64,000 nt of DNA from Petrosia ficiformis (Eukaryota > Porifera > Demospongiae > Haplosclerida > Petrosiidae). The first letter of the stretch is position 1, and every line of letters starts with the position of its first letter. Made by a program: the position numbers and the translations under genes. Below, piece after piece: positions 1-13,800 of the stretch. Under the pieces are notes generated by a model that saw nothing but the letters and a program-made list of their open reading frames with translations, ran no database searches and was not told the DNA's origin. Location: NCBI GenBank assembly GCA_947044365.1, contig OX345636.1:9692001-9756000 (forward strand). Reading direction: 5' to 3'.

Positions 1-323
1 CATCATATTTAAAATTATTATGGTTAAGGTATATTATTCCACAATGTGATCTAAAAATGTGTGGTTACAAAGCACGAAATGTCACATGACATACCTCTCA
101 TGACATGATTGTTTACCTAATGGCGAGGGTGGCCTAAGTCATACGTTGCAAGAGCCCCTAGAGTGATCTCCAGAACATGTCATGAAGACTCAGTAATTAA
201 AATTGCTATTAGTATTCATGCTTTCACACGTGTGATAATTGCATACCAACATCTGCAATTGTGAAAAGGCGGGGCTGCAGGCTCTGCAGAGTAGATGTAA
301 ATAAAAAGCTTTTTCCCTGTACA
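1..323. other. 5' flank, no gene recognised
   Basis: AT-rich sequence upstream of the fibrinogen-related gene. I see no coding exon, clear TATA box or repeat. If the missing first exons of CPSF3 lie further upstream, this stretch would be intronic. Confidence 0.4.
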
Positions 324-1445
324 ATGCTCCTTGCAATTCTTCTTTTGGCTATACTATTTCAAGGAGGCAATTCCATCATTGTCTCCACAAAGCCACTAAA
401 GGTATGCCAATCTTCCAGTTGTGATGCCAAACCTGATTTGGAAGGCTACAGTAAAACTGTACCAGCTACTGTTCATCTTGATCAAATAAGAAGGGATTTT
501 ACTTTCAATTCTCTAGGAGAAGTGACAGCTGCCAATATTCTTATGTTCCTTGATGACCTGCAATCATGTGAAGCAAACCTTACATTTGATGATCTTCAAG
601 ATGATCTTTCTAAACAGTTCCAGAATGTTTACAAGTACATACAATTTACAAATAACTTGTACACGTCATGTTCTGAAATCCTATCAAATGATGGATCATC
701 AGAAACAGGATGGTATCCTATTCGTATAGCAAATGGTACTGTGGTACAGGTATATTGTGACATGGAGGGTGAGAAATGTGATGGAACAGGAGGATGGACC
801 AGAATTGCATTCTTTGACATGAAAAATCCAGACGCAGATATTTGTCCATATCCACTTCATTCGTATCAATATAATGCTCTTGACAATCCAGTTTGTCAGA
901 GACCAGAATCTACAGCAGGTTGTGACTCTGTATACTTCTCCAATTATGATATTAGTTATAGTCGTGTGTGTGGACGGGCATTAGGTTACACATATGGATC
1001 ACCTGATGGTTTTCAATTAAATCCTACTATTGATCAAGCATATGTAGATGGTCTTTCTATAACACGAGGTAGTCCTAGACAACATGTTTGGACATTTGCA
1101 GGTGGGGTTTTTTTAACCTCTGGAACAGGTGGTAGTAAATGTCCTTGTAATAATGGTAATACTTTTCCCACTCCATCTTTTGTTGGATCAGACTATTACT
1201 GTGAATCAGGAATAAGTGTTGGACAAAGCTGGTACCCTCCAAGAGTTTGGGCAGATGATCCTATTTGGGATGGACTAGATTGTCCAGATGGCGAATCTGG
1301 TTGTTGTACCAATAGTAAACAGCCATGGTTTACTAAAGATCTTGGTAGTACCCAACAAGCATCCATTGAGGTTAGAGCTTGCGATACTGAACTGAGTTCG
1401 AATGAAAGGGTACCTGTTGAAGTCCTGGAACTGTACATTCGTTAA
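324..1445 (+). CDS. Secreted fibrinogen-related (FReD-like) protein, single exon
   Basis: Predicted 373-aa extracellular protein. The open frame reaches back to a GTG at 261, but the first in-frame ATG is at 324 and gives a hydrophobic leader (MLLAILLLAILFQGG) that reads as a signal peptide, so I chose it. After a ~110-residue spacer comes a fibrinogen-type start: CSEIL, then GWYPI, VQVYCDMEG and GGWTRIAFFDM. It continues as a Cys-rich globular region with GSPDGF, DAYVDG-like (DQAYVDG), QHVWTFAGG, CPCNN, DPIWDG, GCC and a closing VEVLELYIR. This is the uniform single-exon fibrinogen-related layout I associate with sponges and cnidarians, thought to serve recognition or adhesion; ligand unknown. 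It lies on the same strand as CPSF3, 2.1 kb upstream of the first visible CPSF3 exon, so it is either a separate gene or nested in a CPSF3 intron. The frame has no breaks. Confidence 0.8.
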   Translation: MLLAILLLAILFQGGNSIIVSTKPLKVCQSSSCDAKPDLEGYSKTVPATVHLDQIRRDFTFNSLGEVTAANILMFLDDLQSCEANLTFDDLQDDLSKQFQNVYKYIQFTNNLYTSCSEILSNDGSSETGWYPIRIANGTVVQVYCDMEGEKCDGTGGWTRIAFFDMKNPDADICPYPLHSYQYNALDNPVCQRPESTAGCDSVYFSNYDISYSRVCGRALGYTYGSPDGFQLNPTIDQAYVDGLSITRGSPRQHVWTFAGGVFLTSGTGGSKCPCNNGNTFPTPSFVGSDYYCESGISVGQSWYPPRVWADDPIWDGLDCPDGESGCCTNSKQPWFTKDLGSTQQASIEVRACDTELSSNERVPVEVLELYIR

Positions 1446-3577
1446 AAAGATTAATTTCACTAAGTTCTGTTTGAGAATATCTATAGCCACTACATATTAT
1501 CTTTTTTTATATGCACATGCATTCTTTTAAAAAATTGTTGATGTTTTCTTTGAGTTGGTGTATATGAGGTGAAGTGCTCTTCACCACATTAAATATATTT
1601 ATTGCCTTGATTTTATTGCTTGGGGAAAACAAACTATGAATCTCATGAAATGTATTATGATTAATTTAATTCATACATGTAGGATTATAAATGATGAATA
1701 TTGTTATTAGGTGTGTAAACAGGGTTTTGTAATTATAGGCACAATGTAAGCAAGAAAGGTGGAGGGGGTAGGGGAGTCGTTAGCACACTGCACATGTAGC
1801 ATGGTATAAATGAGTATCTAGGAGCATTAGTAATGATAGAATGAATACACTAGCAGTGCAGAACCCTCACCACAAGTGTGATTGGGGGAACAATACGAGA
1901 ATGATTCAATCACTGACAAGGAAATAACTGCAGACAATATTTGACTATAATAATAATTATTACAATTATTATATATACTGAGATTATATTATACATGTAT
2001 TTGTGTGAGTGTGCATTACAACTTGCACTCCAAGTCCTAGCTATATATATATATAGTATAAGATTACAAATGTATTCTACTAGCAATAACAGCCATAATC
2101 ACGTGTGTGTAAATGAAATAAACGGGTAGAGCTAGAATTTGCCAGTCATGGCAGAAAGCTTAGAGCCAGATCAAAGTTGTAGCAGCCACTACTTCAATTG
2201 TACTTCATTTCAAGCTGTGATTCGACAGCAATAGGCTTCAAGCAAGATGAGCTGTGTTTCAGTGAACTCTTTTGCTACCAGTCGTCATCAGAAAGTTGTT
2301 AAACGGCTACCGTCAGTTACAAAAATTTTCATAACTTTCAAACAGAAAGGTTTTAGCAAAGGCCTTTTAATCCTTGTATGATTTGACGTCTGCTGGTAGT
2401 ATTTAAAAGTGCTAATGTTCGTGGGTTCATTGGAATTTTGCCGACAGAAAGCAGAGACAGAACGATTACAGTAACCCTCTGCTCCGCCTACGCATGCGAG
2501 TGTTAATAATTGTTCTGTTACGACTGTTAGACTATTAGGCTTTATTCAATAACCATAGAACTTGGTTCATACATGTATTTTATAATTTTATACAGCTAAA
2601 ATAATAAGTTATAATGTATATCAAAGAATGAATGGAACTTACAAAAACATCTCGAAAGTAAAGTTTCTTGGAAAAGAAGGTGGCCATCTTTGGTATTATT
2701 CAGTTCCTCAGAAAGTGGCATGAGCAACTGCCTCATCATGACGATACAAATAATCAAACAGTTTAACTTTCATATGAAAATTTAAAATTATTGTGGCGTT
2801 TTTATGACATGATCTGAGAAAACCTTCTGGGGCCTAATCAGTTAACTAAACATTATGTATGCAACCCTTTAGCCCATTCTTTCATTCAGTGATGCTCTGA
2901 TACGAAATGTTACCCATATTCCTAGAAACAAAATTATTTTTGACTTTAGATGAATAATTAATAATTAATAACTGACATTTACAAATGTACATCAATCATC
3001 TCGTATCAATGAAAATTATCATAATGAAATAATTTTATTACAATTATTTATAACATCACTCAAACCTACATGTACACTGATACTAAAAATAATGGCTGTT
3101 AATGAGTGACACAATTTACTGATCAATTATTGACTTTGATTCATACATGTGTACATGTACATGTACACATGTACACATACATGTGTACATGTATGTGTGT
3201 TACAAGGCTCGTGTTTGAAGCTTTGTTGGATATATTTATGTTTGTGACCCAATATTCAAATTCAAAAATGACTTTTTTTGCAAAATGATTTTGTCAAATG
3301 CTTACATGTGTACATGCAGTCACATGCTATTCCGCCACTGTGTACATGCAGTCACATGCTATTCCGCCACTGTGTACAAGAAGTCAAAAAAATTTTGGTA
3401 TCCAGGAAGAGCGATTATTATTTGTCTTAGATACCAAAGTTTGTTGGCTTCCTTTACAAAATGGCTGAATTTGATTGCTTCAAAGCCTCACATACTGTTA
3501 ATTGGCACTGTAAATGTACAATGTACATAATTATAAATTTACATGTACATATGCATATCCTCATTCCCATTCCACAG
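1446..3577. other. Non-coding stretch; no CPSF3 5' exon found
   Basis: AT-rich DNA without a supportable exon. I looked for the CPSF3 N-terminal exons (HxHxDH motif) and did not find them. Contents are a TA-rich patch near 2040-2056, a run of TACATGTA/TGTACA units at about 3145-3198, and a 36-bp unit present twice at about 3302-3375 (core GTACATGCAGTCACATGC). Confidence 0.5.
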
Positions 3578-3670
3578 GAAATGGATGTTGGTGGTGTTAA
3601 ATTCACTGCATATAATGCTGGTCATGTATTAGGAGCAGCAATGTTTCTTATTGAGATAGCTGGAGTTAAG
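3578..3670 (+). CDS. CPSF3: CPSF3 exon (first visible)
   Basis: Acceptor TCCACAG, donor AAG|GTCAGT, phase 0, 31 codons. Encodes the [18 protein letters not shown] segment; the His of AGH is the motif 3 metal ligand of the beta-lactamase fold. Confidence 0.93.
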
Positions 3671-3707
3671 GTCAGTACTCAGTAATACATGATGTTATCG
3701 GAGATGT

Positions 3708-3738
<31 letters not shown>

Positions 3739-6700
3739 CACCTGAGGCAATGGAAAAATGAAAATGACAGTTGGCTCAGATGGGATTCGAACCCACGACA
3801 CTCTGTACTCCGGACAGATGCTCTACCAACTGAGCTACCAAGGTAGCTCAACTGGCAGGGTCCGAATCAAACATCTCATACACCTGTATGAACAGGCTAA
3901 CTTGATGTACATTTTTCTAAGCCATTGTGGCTGCTTATTTTCTAAGCCATAGTGGTTGATAATTATTATGGCCCGTAGGGCCATCCCTATGATTGCTTTC
4001 CCACGGGTTCGAACTATATATATTTATATATATTTATATGTTTGTGTCACTTACGCGAGTATGCGTTGTATACGTAGTTAAGGAAGTTACATCATTCCCG
4101 GGGGCTTGGTCAATTAATGGGCGTGGCGCGTAAAAGAACGCGCGCTCAAGCTCTACAGACCAGCAGAAAAAAAGCTGTGTAACTTACGTAGAAACTGGAA
4201 CTAATAGCTAGCTATTCTACCTGAAATATATTCTTAAAGTTCTACAAGGTTCTTTAAAAGGTAAACAGAGTAGATAATCAAAATAATAACTATAATAGGC
4301 TGATGTGTTTCAGGCATCATAAAGTTAGCCATGATTACTGAATGCTGGACACCACAAAGCAATCATAGGGATACTTTTTTTCTCTATATATCTTGTTTTT
4401 CTAAGCCATTGTGGCTGATTATTTTTCTAAGCCGCCATACTCTAATGTTTAATGAAGCCATTGTGGCTGCTTGTTTGTTTGTTTGTTGTGTGTGTTTGTG
4501 TACGCCTTTTGCTAGCATGCTAGACACATTAATTTTCATGTGTATTACTTTATATACACATGTACATATATACATGTACATGTACATTGCACAACGTTTT
4601 GCATGTAGTTTATGTACAGTGGTAGTCATAACAGTGCCCATTTACTACTACATATACATGTACTATGTGAGTGCACAGGCACATGTAATAACCAAACCTA
4701 CTGTACTGTACATTGTACTTACAAGTACATGTACTAGCAGAACACATAATTGTGGATACGAATAAATATTTACAGTATGATTGCAGTTAATGTTTGAAGG
4801 TTTATGTACTACATGTACATGTAGCTACAATTACATCACTGAATACATTACATGATGTACATGTAGCTAAGGGGGTGAAGGCTCACAATTTCTTGGTAGG
4901 TATAATACACGCTGTTATTGTATATATTGTATGAGTTGCTTAACTATATTTAATTATGAATTGTAGATATTATATACTGGGGACTTCTCAAGAGTTGAAG
5001 ATAGACACTTAATGGCAGCAGAAATACCACCTGTTACACCTGATGTGTTAATATCAGTATGTCATCACACACATTATTAATGCATATATGTACATGTACA
5101 CAAACACATGCTCACTCACTGATACAAAGCGGGGTTCTCGCCAGGCTGTTTTTGAAGGATATGGAACTCTTCTTGAAAAGAAAAGTACCCTTCTTGAATG
5201 CTAAAAACATAATCTGTCCCCTTATTAAAAGCTCTATATGTATTGGTACAGTATTGTACATGTATATTCTTTAGCTAAACGTTGCTATGGCTTCACACTA
5301 AACCTTGTGATAACATACACACATGTACATGTACAATGGAGTGAAGTATTGTTGCATTGCCTCCAAAATGTTTATCTCATTGCTTCATTATTGAGTTACA
5401 GTATAATCATGTATTACCTTATTACATAAACTGTACACTATATTGCATGTAAGCTTATCACATTATAATCTGAGATCGTCATGATTATGAATAGACTTTC
5501 ATTATTTTCTTTAGGAGTCTACATATGGTATTCATGTTCATGAAAAGAGAGAATTGAGAGAAACAAGATTCACTTGTGAGATAACTATATACATACATGT
5601 ACATATTAATGTACAATGTATCTGTAGACTACATAATATAATATAATGTACATGTATATTTATGTCAGGTAAGGATTATTCTGCGGTTCAGTCAATTAAT
5701 GTAGTAAATATTAAAAAAAACATGCACTTGAGCTACTTGGACCAAAAAGAAGAAAGCACTGATAAACCAATATTTATTGTAACTGACAGGCATTACAAGT
5801 ACATGTACATGTACATGTACATGTACAGTACATGGCATAAAAAAAGTTAACGTTTTGTAATAGTAGAATGATCGTTTTATAGTAACCTATAATTAAAATG
5901 GGCGTTTTGGGCGAAGTGCTTAATATCTAATTCTTTTCGGCTCCATAACTCTCGTATTTTATCAGACTGATGATTCTAAGTTACTTTGCAGGACTGAAGA
6001 GTTGTTAACAAAGCCAATGATGTCAAACTTATGCTTCGTTATCACCAGGAAATGTCCAAAGCAAGTGCTTGAAAGTATAGTAGTACCACTGGCAACACCC
6101 ACCTCTGTACAACCTTGTATAACTTATGCATTTTAAACAGCAATGACTTTTAACTCCCATATTTAGACAGAAGACCTTTTAAGAAAGCCATAGATACCAA
6201 ACACATGATGCAAGAAAGCAGCAAGGCGAGTGTAGTAGTAAGCGACAACGCCCATATTTGGCATTCATGTGATTTCTTGTTAAAATGCACATGCACAAAG
6301 ATTTGCTTAATCGTTTTTAAAAACAATTCTTAATCGTAAGAACAGAACAAATTAGAGAACGATTATGTCCTTTACTGTATGTACTCTCAAGTGAACAATT
6401 AGACAATTGTATACTTGTAGCTGGTCTGTTCTATGATTAATTTACATGTATATACAGCCCTTACACATTTCATTTCATGTCACTGTTTCTGTTATATAAA
6501 TGTACATGTACAATGTATTTACTTACTTTGAGAGAGAACTTCTTTTTGATCTTTAAGAGAATTCATTATACATGTATATTTGCTGCTGATATTACAAGTA
6601 CATGTATATACATGTACATGTATATACATGTACATGTATATACATGTACATGTATATAAGAATCTTTAAGTTGGGTTTCAGAAAATATGTAGTTAATGTA

Positions 6701-7828
6701 AGTATAATCAGTTGTTGAGTTTCAGAAATGAAGAAGGCTTTTAAGAGCACTTCAGTTTCATCACAGTTCTGTACAGCCTCTGCAATTACACTTACTTGTA
6801 CAGGTCCTAGTATTCATAGTACACAGGCACTAATAGAGACACTAGTGCCATCAGCAATGATTGATATATATATGTCACTAAGTATCACCAAGCAATCATA
6901 GGGATATTTTTTTCTCAATATACATGGTATCTTGTTTCTCAATATCTAGCTCTTATACTTTTTCTTCTTTTTTTCTAGCTAAAGTTCATGATACTGTAAC
7001 AAGAGGAGGTCGTTGTCTTATACCTGTGTTTGCTCTTGGAAGAGCTCAAGAGCTTCTTCTTATTTTGGATGAGTACTGGTCAGCTCATCCGGAACTACAT
7101 GATATCCCAATTTACTATGCTTCTTCATTAGCTAAGAAATGTATGGCAGGTACGAGTTGATCTGTAATGTACACATAACATACAAATGCATGTGTAGAAT
7201 AAATGTTGTGATTAGGGATGGGTGGTATACCGATATTTGATAAAATTTAATATTCATTCCAATACCACGATACAGTATCAAAACAAATTGCATATCAAAA
7301 TATTGAAGTTCACGGTTAATTAAATAATTTACGTGCTACTCCCGTACTTTTGAGTACATAGCGAACTGAAATTGTGCTTTAGCAGGGTTTGTTTGGCTTC
7401 CTAGCCAAGTCTAGGTAGGGATTGAGTTAGAAATGAATGGTAGACAACTAAATATAGAAAAGATGCTACATTTGTGTGCTAATTGTGTAACTGTTGTTGT
7501 GGTTGCGTGAGTCAATTGATACGAATGGCTTTTTTTGTTTGCCTTGTACTACAGTGTGCCGAAAAAGCAAGTTACAGATACATGTGGTATTGTATTAGTC
7601 TGAATGAGTTGTTTATGATATTTCAGGCACTGTTTGATGCCTTTAAAACGTTTGTAGGTGTGAACAATTGTGGAACGCGTGATTAGTCGGTTTTTACTAA
7701 TATTATGATAATTTTTTTATATCGTAACTGGTATCAAAATTGCTAATACTGCCCATCCATAGTTGTGATGTCTTCTTATTATTGTTTACATGCATCATGC
7801 ATCATTCATCATCTCTGCTCTAACATCT

Positions 7829-7866
<38 letters not shown>

Positions 7867-10800
7867 ACCAGACTTATATTGGTGCTATGAATGAAAAAAT
7901 CAGAAGGCAGATTGGAATATCAAACCCTTTTGTATTTAAACACATCTCCAATCTCAAAGTAAAATATATTATTAATTTTAGTACAGTACATGTACAGTAT
8001 GTACATGTACATGTACATATGCACATGTAATTGATTAATTGTAATACTTGTTGTATTGCTGTATGTACATGTAAGTATTAACCCCTTCATGTCTTTAATT
8101 AGTTGACTTTATTAATGAAATGTAATTACCGACAAAAATGTGTGGGTGGAATGCTAATTCCTTTCAGATTTTATGGCCCATAGGGACGTAGTTAAGGAAG
8201 TGTGTCATTTCGGGGGGGGGGGGGGGGGGGGGGGTGGGGTGGTAGCTTGATCAATTAATGGGCGTGGTGCGTAATAGAATGCAATGCTCGCTCGAGCTCT
8301 ACTGACCAGCAGAAAGAAAGTTGCTTGTAGCTTACGTAGAAACTGGAACTAACAGCTAGCTATTCTACCTAAAATATATTCCTAAAGTTCTACAAGATTC
8401 TTTAAAAGGTAAACAGAGTAGATAATCAAAATAATAACTATAATAGACTGTTATGTTTCAGACATGATTAGTGAATGCTGTGGGACACCACAAAGCAGTC
8501 ACAGGGATACTTTTTTCTCTATATATCTTGTTATCTCTCATATTTTATAAGACTGAAGATTTAAACTTGTTTTTGCTGAAAGTTTGATGATATGTAATAC
8601 ATGTACTAGTAATTTTTTGTATGATCACTAAAATTTAATATTGAAAATTTTATTGTCATCTAAACTTGTGTAATTTCTTGTGCAAAGAATGCTCGCCCAT
8701 GTTGGCTTGGGGAGGCGTTTCCTAATTAAGTGTACAAGTGAAAGATTAGATCCCCCTCAACATGGAACATATCTGACTGTTAAAAGAAGGAAGGTGATAT
8801 GTCAGATCTTGTGTAATACTAGTACATGTATTTGCTTTTGTATTCACGGGATTTTGATGATGTCAGAGCTTTTTTCATAATAATAATTTACATACATTCA
8901 GAGAGTATATATAATTATACTATTATTTTGTTCAGTAATTGTTTGTAAATTCACAGAATATTGATAATTTTGATGATATTGGACCCTGTGTAATATTGGC
9001 TAGTCCTGGTATGATGCAGAGTGGTCTGTCCAGACAGCTATTTGAAGCATGGTGTACTGACAAGAGAAATGGTGTTATAGTGGCTGGATACTGTGTGGAA
9101 GGAACACTAGCTAAGGTTAGCATAGTTACTAAACTACATGTGCTGTACATGTAGCTATAACAAATTGTTAGGACAAATACATGTATATAACCTTGAGAGT
9201 ACATGTACATGTATAATGTAGTTGAACAAACATAATTATTATGTTATATATTTAGTTATACATGTACAATGTAGTTATAGTATGTCTAGTTTCTATATAT
9301 ATACATGTATACCAGTGCCCTCCACAGGAAAAACAAAATAGCAGGGTGGTCCAGATAGTAAGCAAATTTATGAGAAAAAAGTGATAAATGTACAGATGTA
9401 TGTAATGAATGATTATGCCACACATACTCACACAATATGTAACCTAAAGCAATAGAACAATCATTCTCATATCATAGACACTCATTACAGTCTTCATCTT
9501 CCAACTTGCAAACATCTAAACGCTTATAATCATTCTTTTGACACGTTAATACACACACGTGGTCAATAAACAATGTCCAGTAGGAGTAATTAAAAATGTT
9601 TTTAATCATTAATAATTTTAAATTTAATGATTTAATTGATTTTTAACTCAGGGCGTTTGGAAAAATAGCGGGGCGCAGCGCCCTTCTTTCCTGCTATGTG
9701 GAGAGCACTGATGTATACACATGTACATGTATATAATATAGATTCAACCCTGCGGAAAGCAATTATTTTGTTTGCCCTGCGGGGCATAAAAATTAGGGCT
9801 GCATTGCTCCATTCAGATATTCGCTCGTTGGGCTCGCCGCGCCTATGCGTGGGCGAGTCTTTAGCACTTTGGTTGTCATTCTGTCATTCATTCTGTCTGT
9901 CTGTCCCAACTTTTTAAATTTAAGCGTCGATTTAAAGACTTGACAGAGTAGAGAAAGGAGTTTCTCAAAATCGTATTGAAAAGAAATTTGCCACAGACAT
10001 TGTTTTAGCAAGTTATTCATTCATTCCTTCCCAAATTTTTTTACTTTGAACAGTTATAACTTCAAACGCATACCTCCCACAGCCGCCAAACTTTCAGATC
10101 TGTTCAAAAACATGTTCTTCTATTGCTCTGTTGTTTTTATAACGAAGTAAACTATGAAAAGTTACTTAGAATGGAAAATGCTAAAATCATTACAGATCCT
10201 AGCCAGATGCTTTAAGCGTCGATTTAAAGACTTGATAGAGTAGAGAAAGAAGTTTATCGAAATCGTATTGAAAAGAGATTTGCCACAGACATTGTTTTAG
10301 CAAGTTACAGACTCATACATTCTATCTCTGTAAGCTCTCCAGTTTCTGCTATTTACTTGCAATAACCCACACCCTCAGCCACACCCAATGTAATCACGTG
10401 AGATCAAATGTGGAGGTCAGTTTAGAGCAATACCTTCCTTTCTGAACTGGTCGCTATTATTGAACTTTTGTTGGACTTTCAAATTACATATATTTGAACT
10501 GTAAGTTCAATGCTTTTGCTCATTGTAGTTGTAACCATGTACAATTCATTATATGATAATTATCTTTAGTAACTGACAGTTGTTGCATATGATATTTTGG
10601 TAGCTAATGAATGAGTTAATGAATATTTGTTGGAAGAGCATATTATGTAATTTGACAGTAAGTAATATAGTTATTCTACTAGTGCAGAGCAGTATAGATG
10701 ATGGAGAATCATTCTTGGTCATCTTCCATGTGTTTTTATATTTATCAGAAATAATCTTAGCCAGTCTAGCCACAAATAACTTTCTCAATCAACTTTCAAC

Positions 10801-13800
10801 TTTATATAAACAACAAATTCAAATTTAAGCTTGTTACTTTCTCTCTTGCATCTCATTTATTTAATTGTTGCAATTGCAACCTATCCTTAAGCTACAGCGG
10901 CGAGGCCACACACCAAAGGTGCTTCATTATTTTGGTATTCGAATGTATTTTTAGCATCCGGATATTCGTTTAATGTTTGCACATGCACAGAAATTGAACA
11001 TGTGAAATTATAACTGCAATAAAATGGCCGCGGAGAAGTTTCTTGCTCCATGTTACAGCAGCACGATAATACAATGCCTTCCTTGTCAATGACTCGAATA
11101 GTAGAAGACAACAGCAGCATGATGATACAATGCCTTTCTTGTCAATGACTAGAATAGTAGAGGACAACAGCAGCATGATAATACAATGCCTTTCTTGTCA
11201 ATGACTAGAATAGTAGAGGACAACAGCAGCATGATAATACAATGCCTTTCTTGTCAATGACTAGAATAGTAGAGGACAACAGCAGCATGATAATACAATG
11301 CCTTTCTTGTCAATGACTAGAATAGTAGAGGACAACAGCAGCATGATAATACAATGCCTTTCTTGTCAATGACTAGAATAGTAGAAGACAACAGCAGCAT
11401 GATAATACAATGCCTTCCTTGTCAATGACTAGAATAGTAGAGGACAACAGCAGCATGATAATACAATGCCTTTCTTGTCAATGACTAGAATAGTAGAAGA
11501 CAACAGCAGCATGATAATACAATGCCTTTCTTGTCAATGACTAGAATAGTAGAAGACAACAGCAGCATGATAATACAATGCCTTTCTTGTCAATGACTAG
11601 AATAGTAGAAGACAACAGCAGCATGATAATACAATGCCTTTCTTGTCAATGACTAGAATAGTAGAAGACAACAGCAGCATGATAATACAATGCCTTCCTT
11701 GTCAATGACTAGAATAGTAGAGGACAACAGCAGCACGATAACACGCATGCATGCAATTTTGCCATGTCTAATTTATACACAGTCTAATTTATACACGCGT
11801 GTCTACTAAATGCGTTCACGTGTACATGCACATGTTCCTGGAAATGCATGTGTGTTTAATTATGAATGCATACCAATTTTCGATGCTCATGTTTGCTAAA
11901 TGCGTTCACGTGTACATGCACATGTTCCTGGAAATGCATGTGTGTTTAATTATGAATGCATACCAATTTTCGATGCTCATGTTTGCAATAAAACCACTAA
12001 AACAGTCTTTATGGTATGAACTGTCCAATATCCCTTCTTGTGGTTTGACCTGTGCAATATTATTGGGTCATAATGCAATATATTATGGTGAGAATATCAA
12101 AGTATCATAAAGTAGCCCAAATGATTGATTACATGATTAATAATCATATTCAATACTAATCCAAATCAGGAGAGCAATTGATTACTACCACTACATATTT
12201 TCCTTATCATGAAATGTACAGAACATACATCTGAAATCTGGAATGTCCTTTGGATATAATGCTGCAGGAGAATTTGGCATGTCCTGTTGTATGTCCTGCT
12301 ACAGGGAGGTGTAGGATAGGGCATAATTTCCTGCATCAGACAATTGAGGTGTCATGACATGGCATATCACATTTCTGCCCTCTGATAGCTGTAATTTCCA
12401 AGGTTAACTATACGAGGTGGAAGTTCCTGGCACGCCACATTTCAGCACTATTACATGTTTATATATCACCTCAAATTTCAGTATATAACATCTCACACGC
12501 ACAACTACTTTGCTAATCAAGCTATGTCTGACATAAATATTGTTAAAATGATAACTACTGTAATATTCATTGAAACACATGGTATATAAGTCCACAAAAT
12601 GAGAAATTATAAAACATAATTATACAAAAAGAACACAATTTGGACTTTAGTTTTAACACCAATGAAGTTCAATAAATGCTTGGCTACTTCATTTGTTATT
12701 ATATGATAGCCCAGTCTGGCACAGACGTACCTTCCGGTTTATTCCTTGATGAAGGGCTCTTCGATATATGCCGTCGCTTCATTTGTCGTTTTGCTTGTGA
12801 TGACCTATGCCGATCAACATAATCATCAATTCTCTTGAACATTGTAGAACAATACTGTGATCGCCAAGGTAACGGCTTTGTAATTACCACCTCGTGTCCA
12901 TCGTCAGTTCCACTCTCTTCTGAGGACATAAACTCATTCATCATTACTTTCAGCCATTTTTCTGTCTGTTCATCAGTCAATCTTTGATTTTTCTTTATAG
13001 CAGATTCTCTTTCCTTTCTTTTCTGTTAATTAAACAAAGGAAATGAATTAGATTATAAAATATGTTAAGTACAGGTACATGTATATTGGAGGAATTAGCC
13101 ATGGAACATACTAGAATATAAACTATTTAATTACACATGTATATGCACACATAATAATAATTATAACTATAATAATACAAAATCATTTAAAAAATTGTAG
13201 CTGATCATGTGATGATATGCAGTGAATTACAAAATTTTATAAAATGCTTACTCGTACTATTCTTTCATGCCTGCGTTTTGTTTTCTTTTTTTCCTCTGCT
13301 TTTCCTCGATGTTCTGATGATGCCTCCTCAACCCGTGTTTTAAAGAAACAATATGCCACACCTATACAAAAGTATATCAAGACATGTATTTGATCACATA
13401 GTTACATACATACATATATACATACATAATGATGATAAATCCCATCCTTCAAATGCATCATCACCCTCATGCAGTAGTCTGTATATCTTCCTTGTTTCTG
13501 ACTAAATAATGAAACAGAAATTGCTAATACTAGTTAGATAAACAGGCGTTTCGAGATACTTTTCAACCTCATATTCACAGTGACTTGCACAAAATATATT
13601 CTTGCCTCTATCCCACACACAACATTCAACTAATCTTTCTGAAGTATACCCATGTTAATTATGGTGACTGTGTTTATGGATCATTATATAGATCTAAACA
13701 CAGTTATATGGTTTTAGTGAGGTGGTTTGAAAACATTTTTGGACCGTGGAAATCGTATGCAGATGTTCCAGACTTTTTTCCTTCCTTGTATCGTCCTGTA

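Noticed and set aside
629..1490. Minus-strand ORFs over the fibrinogen-related gene
   Set aside because: Shadow frames of the plus-strand coding sequence.
2129..2540. Possible CPSF3 first exon at the ATG near 2148 (MAESLEPDQSCSS...)
   Set aside because: It stops after ~28 codons, has no similarity to the CPSF-73 N-terminus and no donor in phase.
3758..3952. ORF containing [10 protein letters not shown]... (also at 33485-33722 on the minus strand)
   Set aside because: It is the translation of the tRNA-derived SINE block, a well-known spurious protein signature, not a gene.
11046..11745. CRISPR-like array
   Set aside because: Units are contiguous 56-bp copies without unique spacers, in a spliced eukaryotic context.
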